A stretch of 64,000 nt of DNA from Streptomyces sp. NBC_01294 (GTDB taxonomy: Bacteria; Actinomycetota; Actinomycetes; Streptomycetales; Streptomycetaceae): assembly GCF_035917235.1 (NCBI RefSeq), contig NZ_CP108423.1:2669001-2733000 (forward strand), in the 5' to 3' direction. The notes under the pieces were generated by a model. That model did not search any database. It was not told where the DNA came from and was given only the letters and a program-made list of their open reading frames with translations. Below, piece after piece: positions 42,623 to 51,000 of this stretch. The translations under genes and the position numbers were made by a program. The number at the start of each line of letters is the position of its first letter. Positions within the stretch are counted from its first letter, which is position 1.

Positions 42623-42811
42623 TTGTACTTCACCGATCGCGGCATCGAGGAGCTGGAGAAGCGGCGCGGCGAGGAGGAGGTCACCTTCGAGTGGCTCGCC
42701 GAGCAGCTGCGCACCTTCGTCGACCTGAACCCGGACTTCGAGGTCCCGGTGGAACGCCTGGCCACCTGGCTGGCCCGCCTGGACGACGAGGACGACGACG
42801 CCGACGAGTAA
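42623..42811 (+). CDS. DUF6104-type small protein
   Basis: The 62-residue acidic protein begins at a TTG (codon 1), 6 bases after GGAG. The sequence MYFTDRGIEELEKRRGEEE and the segment LNPDFEVPVERLATWLARLD are almost invariant among Streptomyces, where the protein is annotated DUF6104. No function is known. It diverges from the conflict cluster and converges on the large secreted lectin-type gene, and probably belongs to the conserved chromosomal backbone, not the accessory block. Confidence 0.85.
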   Translation: MYFTDRGIEELEKRRGEEEVTFEWLAEQLRTFVDLNPDFEVPVERLATWLARLDDEDDDADE

Positions 42812-42862
42812 GGCGCTCGAAGCGGTGCGGGCACGCGACAGGCCGGAACCCGCACCGCCGAA

Positions 42863-42895
42863 GGGTGGAGGCCCCTGTGAACAGGACCTCCACCC
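42863..42895. terminator. Bidirectional terminator
   Basis: The perfect 9 bp stem GGGTGGAGG/CCTCCACCC has a nested CCTGT-GA-ACAGG inner stem. It lies between the convergent DUF6104 gene and the large secreted protein gene. Confidence 0.85.
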
Positions 42896-42913
42896 GGGCT
42901 GGACCGTCCGGCG

Positions 42914-45900
42914 TCAGAGAATGACGTCGTAGTAGTTCCAGCCGACGCCGATCAGGGTGCGCCCGGTCGGCAGGTAGTCGTAGATCTCTCCGTTGTTCAG
43001 GATGCCGACCTGCTCGGCGGCGCCGTCACTGTTGAGGTCGGTGACGTGGGGGTTCCACTGCCCGGGCCACCAGCCGGTGCCGATGAGGGCACGGCCGCCG
43101 AAGCTGATCGTGCCGTTCTTGTCGGTGCTGTTGGGGAAGAGGTGCAGCTCTCCCTGGTCGGTGCGGCCCACGATGTCCGTCTTGTAGTCGCCGTTGAAGT
43201 CGGCGAACCGCAGGGTTTCCCACCCGCCGGGCCAGAACCCGTTGCCGATGAAGGTCCGCTCTCCGAGCGTGCTCGTGCCGCTTCCGCCCTTGTGGGGGTA
43301 GACCCACAGGTCTCCGCCGCCGTCACGGGCGATGACGTCGGTGCGGCCGTCGCCGTTGATGTCGCCGAAGCCCAGGTCGTAGCCGTTCCAGCCGACGCCG
43401 ATCAGGTACCGGCCGCTGAACGAGTCGGTGCCGGTCCCTCCGGTGCCCGGGAAGAGGTGGAGCTCGCCCTCCTTGGTCCGCGCGACGATGTCCGTGCGGC
43501 CGTCGTTGTTCAGGTCGGTGCTGTACATGTGCGTCCACGAGTCGCGCCAGAACCCGGTGCCGACGAGGTAGCTGCTGCCGAGCGTGCTGGTGCCCGTACC
43601 GCCGGTTCCCGGGTACACCCACACGTCGCCGTTGGGGTCGCGGGCGAGGACGTCGGTATGGCCGTCGCCGTTGTAGTCGGGCCGGCTCTGCGAACCGCTG
43701 CTCCACAGGCTCTGGCCGGAGCCGTTGTAGAGCACGAGGACACCGCGGGGGTGCAGGACGGCGTAGGAGTGGGGAACGGTGGTCTTGCTGCTCCACAGGG
43801 CCGTGGTGCCGTTGGCTGCGTAGACGACGAGGTTGCCGTCGCTCTGCATCCGCGCCCGGGCGCCCGGGTTGTTGCCGGTTCCCGTCGCCCAGAGCGGCTT
43901 GCCGTCCTTGGTGTAGAGCACCAGGTTGCCGTCCGCCTGCATGACCAGCTTCGAGCTGCCGGAGGTGAGCTCCTGGCCGGAGGCGAGCGTCGTGCCGGCA
44001 GCGATCTTCGAGCCGGGCACGCCGTCGATCTCGTAGCGGGCGGAGAAGGAGTCCGTGGTACCGCCGGAGGCCACACCGTTCCAGCCGACCATGGTGTTGT
44101 CGGCCAGGCGCGACCACAGGTCGGGAACGCCGTCACCGTTGACGTCACCCGCCGAGCCGACCTGCGGGTAGGCGGCCTGGGTCACGCCCGAGCCGACCTT
44201 GGTACGGGTCTGGGTGCCCCAGGTCGCGAGATCGACGACATCGCCGTCCACGCTCGCCTTGCCGTGGCTGCGCAGGATGTCGCCGCTGGCGTTGTCCCGC
44301 AGCCACAGGTCGGGGATCTTGTCGCCGTTGACGTCACCGGGCGTGATCACGGTGTACTTGTCCCAGTCCTCGCCTCCCACGAGTACCGGCGCGCCGCGCG
44401 TGTCGAGATAGTGGCTCCGGTCGCCGTAGTACGCCCAGAGCCGCTTGCCCTGTTTCACCAGCAGGTCCGGCCGGCCGTCACCGTTGAGATCACCGGGGTT
44501 GACGATCTGGGAGGCTCCCTGCCAGTGGTCGTCCCCGTCGGCGCCGCATCCGGCCTCGTCGTCCGTGCAGGCCACCTTGATCTCTCTGTGGCTGTCCTGC
44601 CGGACGCGACCGAGGCCGTTGTTGGGGTAGGACCACAGCCTGTCGATCTTCGCGACCGGGTCGGCTTCCAGGGTGATCAGGTCGTTGTAGCCGTCCTGAC
44701 CCCAGTCACCGGAACCCGTGGTCCGCGGCGTCCCGAACTTCGCTCCTCCGTTGGTCGTGGAGAACTTCGCATTGCCCTGGCCGGCATAGGTGAGCAGTGA
44801 ACCGAATGAGTCGTTGCTCCAGATGTCGCTGTTGCCGTCTCCGTTGAGGTCGCCGGCCTGGTCCCGGGCCGCCGATCGGCCGGCGTAGAACAGGTGGGCC
44901 GTGGTGTCGGACCGGTTGCCGGCCTTGTCCTGGCTGACGGCGTAGACGAAGTGCGGTCCGGCGCTGGGTGGTGTGAGCTTGATGGTCGCCGAGAAGCCGG
45001 GAACGACCCTGGTGATGCTCTTCACCTCGGGATCCCAGTCGGTGTAGTAGCCGTACCAGACCACATCGCTCACGCCGTTGGCGGAGAGGGTGAAGGAGCC
45101 GGGGGTGCGGGCCTTCCCGGTGGTGGCGGGCCACCCGTGGGAACCGTCGGGGAAGTCGGTCGAGCTGATTCTCGGCGCCTTCGACGGCCGGTCACGGTCG
45201 ACGCTGAACGAGCACGTTTCGCTCCACCCGGAGTACAGGCTCTGGTCGTACGCGCGCACCCGCCAGGTGTAGTTGCCGGTGGGAAGCTTCGCGTCGGGGA
45301 TCGCCACGGTGGAGACGCGGTCCCTGAGGGCGGGGATCCATTCGTCGGCGACCATGGCGTCGCCACGGAAGACCTGGAACTGGGCGGACAGGGCACCCGC
45401 GTCCGGATCGGTGATGTTGGCGTAGAGGCTGACGGTGGTGTTGCCGATCGCTCCCCCGAAGGCGCACCCGGTCGTGGGCCTGGTGCCGAGACCCGAAGGC
45501 GTGGCGGGGGGATTGTTGTACTCCGTCTCCAGCGTCATGGTCTTGGGGTCGAACCGCTTCCACTGGTACCTGTCGCTCTCGTTGGAGGCGTACAGGCCCA
45601 GCGTCACGCTGTTCCAGCCCTTGGCCGCGGACTCCCTGGCCGCCGCGGTGGCATCGAATTCCAGTTCGCCGGCCGCGCACTCCGCGCGTCCCTTGGCTGC
45701 GGTGACGGTGTCGAGCCTGGTGCCCTTGCCCGGCTGGCGGTTCCAGGTGGTCGCGGACGAGATCGGGCCCGTGCTCCACAGTTCGACCGGGGTGGGGGTG
45801 CAGGACCAGGACCAGGTCTCCCTGATGCGGAAGGTGGACTTGCTGACCTGGACGCCCTTGATGTTGGCGGTGTTGAGCTGGAAGAACGAACGCGAGAGCC

Positions 45901-46999
45901 CGTTGGTGTCGCTCTCGTAACCGACCCGCACGTCCTCCTTGGTGTTCCAGTACGAGTTGTTCGGCCAGCTCCTGTACGCCCAGGACCAGTTCTGCCGGTC
46001 ACCCCACACGACCGACGGGTCGATGTACACCGGGTACTTCGTACCGGCAGCGGTCAGCAGGGCCTGATCCGGCTTGATCTCCAGCGTGTCGCCCGCGACC
46101 GTCGTCGGCATCTGCGCGTCCTTGGCCCCGGACGGCATGAGGAACACGTCCGACGGCGCGCCGGCCGCCCCCTCGCCGGCGGCGAGGGCTCCCGCGCCTG
46201 CCGAACCCGCCGGAGCGGGATCGCCCGTGGTCGTGGAGTCCCACATCATGGGGGCGGAGGCGGTGAACACCTTCTGTCCGGCGGGGTTGACCGCACTCAG
46301 CATCCCCGTCGCCGGGTCGGCGGAGACGTTCAGGCCCACCGTGCCGAGCTTGAACTTGAGCGTGGCCAGATCGGGATGCCGTGCCGCCGCGGCGGTCTTG
46401 ACCACCAGCAGCTGAGAGAAGCCCTCGACCTCGGCCTTCAGCTGCAGGTCCACATCCGGAAGCACGTTCGTGTACGTGGCCACGTTCGCGGCCAGTGTCG
46501 GCTTCGGAAGCGCCTTGTCCCACGTCAGCGACAGCGTCCGGCCGTCCTTCACCCCGGTCAGCAGGACACCCGTGCCACCGCCGGAGAAGGCCATCGAGAC
46601 GGCGGACGTCTTGGGCACGACCTTCCCGTCCGTCGCGAACTGCAGTGTCGGGTCGGTCGCGACCCACGCGCCCGCACGCAGCACTCGTACGGTCGTCCCG
46701 TGGCGCTTGACCGACCATCGGCCGTTCGGCAGGGCCCAGGTGTCCGAGGTCTCGGTGCGCGCGGATGCCAACTCGTACGGCTTCCCCGTCTCCTTGGCCT
46801 TCGAGAGGGCGAAGTCCTCCTCGCTCATGGAGCCGTCCGCTACCGGGTCCGCCGCTGCGCCGGCGGCGGCCGCAGCGCTGACCTCGGGCTCCAGGACGCA
46901 CAAGCCGGTAGCCGCTATTCCGATTGACAGGACCGCGGCGATGATCCGGGAAATTCTTCGTCTGCCCGGATCGCCATAAGAGGCTTTTTCGGTCGTCAC
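42914..46999 (-). CDS. Large secreted DNRLRE / bulb-lectin / FG-GAP repeat protein
   Basis: The start is GTG 46999 after CTGGAG. The 1361-residue product has a signal-peptide-like N-terminus (RIIAAVLSIGIAATGLCVLE), then a ~330-residue beta region. A DNRLRE-type domain follows (around YWNTKEDVRVGYESDTNGLS), then a fibronectin-like segment (TGNYTWRVRAYDQSLYSGWS). Several FG-GAP/VCBS units follow (DLNGDGNSDIW, DVNGDGVPDLW, DINGDGRTDVIARD; calcium-binding DxNxDG loops), and within them a bulb-type mannose-binding lectin domain with three strands of QxDxNLVxY type (VMQADGNLVLY, RMQSDGNLVVY). It is an extracellular, probably carbohydrate-binding protein. The start overlaps the stop of an upstream 45-codon leader ORF (GTGA). 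Confidence 0.87.
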   Translation of the reverse strand: MTTEKASYGDPGRRRISRIIAAVLSIGIAATGLCVLEPEVSAAAAAGAAADPVADGSMSEEDFALSKAKETGKPYELASARTETSDTWALPNGRWSVKRHGTTVRVLRAGAWVATDPTLQFATDGKVVPKTSAVSMAFSGGGTGVLLTGVKDGRTLSLTWDKALPKPTLAANVATYTNVLPDVDLQLKAEVEGFSQLLVVKTAAAARHPDLATLKFKLGTVGLNVSADPATGMLSAVNPAGQKVFTASAPMMWDSTTTGDPAPAGSAGAGALAAGEGAAGAPSDVFLMPSGAKDAQMPTTVAGDTLEIKPDQALLTAAGTKYPVYIDPSVVWGDRQNWSWAYRSWPNNSYWNTKEDVRVGYESDTNGLSRSFFQLNTANIKGVQVSKSTFRIRETWSWSCTPTPVELWSTGPISSATTWNRQPGKGTRLDTVTAAKGRAECAAGELEFDATAAARESAAKGWNSVTLGLYASNESDRYQWKRFDPKTMTLETEYNNPPATPSGLGTRPTTGCAFGGAIGNTTVSLYANITDPDAGALSAQFQVFRGDAMVADEWIPALRDRVSTVAIPDAKLPTGNYTWRVRAYDQSLYSGWSETCSFSVDRDRPSKAPRISSTDFPDGSHGWPATTGKARTPGSFTLSANGVSDVVWYGYYTDWDPEVKSITRVVPGFSATIKLTPPSAGPHFVYAVSQDKAGNRSDTTAHLFYAGRSAARDQAGDLNGDGNSDIWSNDSFGSLLTYAGQGNAKFSTTNGGAKFGTPRTTGSGDWGQDGYNDLITLEADPVAKIDRLWSYPNNGLGRVRQDSHREIKVACTDDEAGCGADGDDHWQGASQIVNPGDLNGDGRPDLLVKQGKRLWAYYGDRSHYLDTRGAPVLVGGEDWDKYTVITPGDVNGDKIPDLWLRDNASGDILRSHGKASVDGDVVDLATWGTQTRTKVGSGVTQAAYPQVGSAGDVNGDGVPDLWSRLADNTMVGWNGVASGGTTDSFSARYEIDGVPGSKIAAGTTLASGQELTSGSSKLVMQADGNLVLYTKDGKPLWATGTGNNPGARARMQSDGNLVVYAANGTTALWSSKTTVPHSYAVLHPRGVLVLYNGSGQSLWSSGSQSRPDYNGDGHTDVLARDPNGDVWVYPGTGGTGTSTLGSSYLVGTGFWRDSWTHMYSTDLNNDGRTDIVARTKEGELHLFPGTGGTGTDSFSGRYLIGVGWNGYDLGFGDINGDGRTDVIARDGGGDLWVYPHKGGSGTSTLGERTFIGNGFWPGGWETLRFADFNGDYKTDIVGRTDQGELHLFPNSTDKNGTISFGGRALIGTGWWPGQWNPHVTDLNSDGAAEQVGILNNGEIYDYLPTGRTLIGVGWNYYDVIL

Positions 47000-47133
47000 G
47001 CAAACTCCAGTTTTCCGATGTCCGTGGCCGGTGACGCCGGGAGCGCCCCGCCATCCCGTTTCTTGCCTAATGCACCCCGTGCGACCGCGGCGGCTCCGGC
47101 CCCCGCGCGGGCACGAATGCGGAAAATCGACAC
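46996..47133 (-). CDS. 45-codon leader ORF homologous to the RHS signal peptide start
   Basis: Starting at GTG 47133, the frame reads VSIFRIRARAGAGAAAV and ends GKLEFA, with its TGA overlapping the GTG of the large downstream gene. Its first 17 codons align with the RHS protein N-terminus (VSILHTRALAGAIAAAV), and the DNA upstream is also shared. Codon 22 is TTA (47068-47070). Translation of the main gene may be coupled to this leader, so the TTA codon could confer bldA dependence. It may alternatively be a decayed former start of the same gene. Confidence 0.55.
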   Translation of the reverse strand: MSIFRIRARAGAGAAAVARGALGKKRDGGALPASPATDIGKLEFA

Positions 47134-47275
47134 ACCCACCCCTGATTCGCTCATCAAAGACGCCGCAGGCTAACAATGAAAATGTCGCGGGCGTCGGCGA
47201 GTTGAGCGAAATCTGAGCAGAGGTGCGGCGCGACTGGAGGCCATTTACGGACATGCCGGAATCCAGAAAAAGGAC
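47134..47275 (-). repeat. Shared 5' region, copy A (paired with 54273-54415)
   Basis: Conserved blocks occur in the same order in both copies: CGACACACCCACCCCT, GACGCCGCAGGCTA, GAGTTGAGC, ATCTGAGCAG and ATGCCGGAA, as read on the plus strand. On the transcribed strand this is the promoter/leader of the large secreted protein gene. The conserved TAGCCTGCGGCGTC may include the -10 region. Confidence 0.8.
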
Positions 47276-47336
47276 TCGGCAATTCCACTCTTCCCGGAGG
47301 CGCCCCCCGCCCCCACCCCCGTACCGCGGCACACGA

Positions 47337-47365
47337 AAGGCGGGGAGCCCGGGGCTCCCCGCCTT
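47337..47365 (-). terminator. Terminator after the RHS-linked lipoprotein
   Basis: The strong stem AAGGCGGGGAGCC/GGCTCCCCGCCTT has a three-base loop and lies ~20 bases past the lipoprotein stop codon. Confidence 0.9.
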
Positions 47366-47385
47366 CCTGCCGTTCATTCCCGCCG

Positions 47386-48012
47386 CTACGTGAAGCGGAG
47401 AAGCTCCTTCCTCTGCTGTCCACCCACGTCGAAGGTCAATTCGAGATCGCCCGTGGGAGCGTCGCGCAGTGGCACGTAGTACACGTCCCGCCCCGACAGC
47501 GCCGGAGCCAGCGTCCTGACGAACTTCCAGTCCGCCTCCTCGCCCCTGAAACGGACGGACGTCACCCGGTGCGAGTGCTCGGCGAGGAGCACGACCATCC
47601 AGCCCTCAGGGGCCGTCCCCGGCCCGAACGCCCGCGATACCGGCGAGCCCGGCTGCTCCGGCGTGGCCCCCAGCGGGTCTCCGCACATGCGCGCATGCGG
47701 AGAACCGGAGCCGGTCACCTGCGCGAGACACAGCCGGCCCTTGTCCGTCTCCCAGAGGAACGTCCCGGACCCCTTGTTCAGCACGACGTCGGACATCCCC
47801 GCATCGGTGGGTGTCTCACCTGAGGCCATGGCCTTGGCAAGAACACCCGCCTTCAGGTCGGCCGTCGGGCTGACCGGGGCCGTCGGGCCGGCCGGCGTCG
47901 AGACGCTCGGGGCGGGCCCGGAGGGCGCCACCCCTTCCGGGCCGCCGGACGCGCAGCCGACGACCAGCCCCAGGACGAGCGGCGCCAGGGCCAGGCGGAC
48001 ACCGTGTCTCAT
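47386..48012 (-). CDS. Lipoprotein downstream of the RHS gene (candidate immunity protein)
   Basis: Starting at ATG 48012 gives 208 residues. A short positive N-terminus, a hydrophobic core and the lipobox VVGC show a lipoprotein signal, followed by a Ser/Pro-rich linker (~25-50). The globular part includes FLWETDKGRLCLAQV and WMVVLLAEHSHRV, with two Cys that may pair. I recognise no family. A TTG at 48027 overlapping the RHS stop is an alternative start. It is tightly coupled to the RHS gene and membrane-anchored outside the cell, which fits an immunity or chaperone partner for the RHS C-terminal domain. This is inference from position. Confidence 0.75.
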   Translation of the reverse strand: MRHGVRLALAPLVLGLVVGCASGGPEGVAPSGPAPSVSTPAGPTAPVSPTADLKAGVLAKAMASGETPTDAGMSDVVLNKGSGTFLWETDKGRLCLAQVTGSGSPHARMCGDPLGATPEQPGSPVSRAFGPGTAPEGWMVVLLAEHSHRVTSVRFRGEEADWKFVRTLAPALSGRDVYYVPLRDAPTGDLELTFDVGGQQRKELLRFT

Positions 48013-48023
48013 CAGCGGCCTGG

Positions 48024-51000
48024 TCAACTTGCGGGCTTCGCGCCGAAGTCAACCCTGTTCCTCGGGATCTGCGAGTAGACCACCGGCTTCCAGACGGTCA
48101 CGTCGAATGTGCTCCAGACCTTGTCCGTGATACGGCCGTCCCTGTGGCCGTACGTTGACCTGTACACCACCATCACACCGCTCGGGGACAGGCCGGTGCG
48201 GGTTCCTGGGGCGGCCTCCCACGTACTCTGCATGGTCTGCGTGTCGGACCTCATTTTCGTCGTGATGTCGGTCCAGGCCCACGAACCGTTGAGACCGACG
48301 CTGACGTCGAGCTTGCCCTCGGCGACGAGCGGGATCTTCCCCTTGAGCCCTCCGCCCACATCGATGCTGGCGCCGAACGTCTTCGCGTACTGCTCCGTCG
48401 TTGTGACCTGTGCGTTGACGCTGTAGGTGTAGCTGAAGGCGTGCTTCATTCCGACTGCTTCGTAGTACGCACTGGTGTCCATGTCGGTGAAGTCGTCCCA
48501 GCCGATGATCTGTGTATCGGTCCAGATGACCTCATCCCCACCGTCCGGAACCACGACACCCTTGGGAAGCCGCGTCGTGATCGGGGTACAGCCGTCGCAG
48601 AAGAGGCCCCCTGTCCATGAGCGGCCACCCCGGTTGGCCCCACCGCCCGAGCCACCGCCCGAGCCCCCGCCTGAGCCACCACCCGAACCACCGCCCGAAC
48701 CACCGCCCGAACCACCGCCCGCACCACCTCCGTCATCGCCGATGATTTCCTTCGTGGAGCAGTACTTGATGTCGTACAGGCAGGAGTTCGGCGGAGAGCC
48801 GAGTTCCGTGCCCGCCGGGTCGGACAGGCTCACCGGGTTGTTGTTGCCGTAGCCGTACGCGTTGTGCTGGCGCGGGTCGTCGGTCACGAACAGCGGGTCG
48901 ACGGAGATGAAGCGGCCCAGGGCCGCGTCGTATTCGCGGGCGCCGATGTGGACCAGGCCTGTCGCCTTGTCGTTCGTGCCGCCGACGAAGCCCTTGTCAC
49001 CGGCCCAGCCCGACGGCTGGGCGCCGCGGTCGCCGCCGAAGATGGTGGTCTTGCGGCGGGTGACCGAGAGCGCCGCGTCGGCCGTGATCTGCGTCGTGCC
49101 CGTGCCGTGGTGGTCGGCGAGCGTGAAGGCCAGCTTCGCGCCCGTGCGCAGTGCGATGAGCTGCGCTCCGGCCGAGTAGTAGCGCGTGCCCGTGACCGTG
49201 CCCGTCTTGCCGAGGTGCAGTTCGGTGCCGCCGGGAAGGTACAGCGTCGAGCCGTCGCCGTCCCTGGCCACCAGTCGTTGGCCCTCGGTGTCGTAGACGT
49301 AGCTCGCGAGCTCGGTCGTCCCCTGGGCCACCGAGGCCAGGTGGCCGTCGTCGCTCCAGTTCAGCGTCTGCTGGGCCGCGGCACCGATCTTGCGGGTCCT
49401 GGTGTTGCCTGCGGCGTCGTAGGTGAAGACCTCCTCGTGGGGGTTGGTGCCCGTCTGCGTGACCTTGGGCAGGTCGTGCTTGCGTGCGGTCGGGGCCGCG
49501 TACGTACGAAGGGTGTCGGCGGCCGGGCCCGAGGCCGTCTTGTGCTGGGTCTCGGTCTTGCGGTTGCCGGTCACGTCGTACGTGTACGAGGTCCAGTACG
49601 CGTCCTGGCCGCCGACCGCCGTGGCCGAGGGCCCGCTCGCGCACTTCTCACCGGTGTTCGTCCAGGCCTCGGACACCCGGCCCAGCAGGTCGAGACCGAA
49701 GCACTGGGTGTCGGTGGTGCGGCCGGCGTCCTGGCCGTAGGCCGTGCCGATGGAGGTGATGTTGCCGGACGGGTCGTAGCCGTACTTCGTGTCCTCGATC
49801 CGCTGCGGTGCGACCTCGCGGTCGGTGTAGCTGCGGGTCAGACCGCCGGTGTGCTCGTCGTACTCGGCCGTCCTCCACACCTGCCGCCCGAATTCGCCCA
49901 GCTCCATGCGGGTGTTGCGGCCGTAGTGGTCGTAGGTCATGTCCGCGACCAGCGAGTCGCCGCCGGCGCTCACCGTGCTCAGCAGGCCGGTGCCCGGCGT
50001 GTACGAGTTGGTGACCCGTTCCGCGGGCAGACCTCCGATGGCCGGCTGCTGGGTCCACATCACCTGACCGGTGTGGGCGTTGTAGGCGGTCGTCCACTTG
50101 TAGACACCCGCCAGCGCTCCCTCGCTGTCGGGGACCGTCAGCTGGGTGACGAGGGGCTTGTAGAGGCTGTTGTATGAGGTGACCGCCGATTCGTAGGCCT
50201 TGTCCCCGACCCAGCGCGTGGACTTCGACAGGTGCCCCTTGGCCACGGTGTCGTACGCCCACGAGGCGAGCGTGGTCGTGCCCTTCTTCAGAGCGGTCTT
50301 ACGGCCGAGCTCGTCGTAGTCGGTGTGCAGCGTGGTGCCGAGCCCGACGCTGGTCACGTCCGTGGCCCGGTCGCCACTGTCGTAGACCGTCGTGGTGGCG
50401 CCCTTGTCCGGGTCGTCGACCCGGGTCTGACGGCCGCGGACGTCGTAGGTGTACTTCCACTCCGCGCCGGACGGATTGGTGACCGAGCCGGCCCGGCCGG
50501 TCTTGTCGAAGCCGTAGAACGTCGACTGCCAGGCCGTGCGCGCCGCGTCGCTGTAGCGCCTCAGCTCGACGGTGCGGCCCAGTGCGTCCACGACCGTGGT
50601 GGTCGCGGTGCCGCCCTGCGGCGGGATCACGGTGGTGGTGTCACCGGTGTACACCGTGGTGGTGCGCTTCGTCTCGTCGCCGAGGCGCTTCGCGACCACG
50701 GCCGTGGCACGTCCGGCGCCGTCGTACTCCGTGTCCGTGGACGCGGGGTAGTTGAGCTCCTGCCCGGTGACGAGAACCGGTTCGGCCGCACCGGTCGCGA
50801 AGAAGGTGCCGGAGGAGCGCCAGGCCTGGCCGCGGGTGTCGTAGAAGGTCTCCGTCACCAGACGTCCCGCCCGGTCGGGAGAGGTCCGCTGGGTCTGGCG
50901 CGGCCGCAGCAGACCGTCGTAGAAGGCGTGGTCGGCCAGGTACGTCGCATCGTGCCCGAGGGTCCTGGTCGTGACGACGACCGGGCCGTCGTTGCGCACC

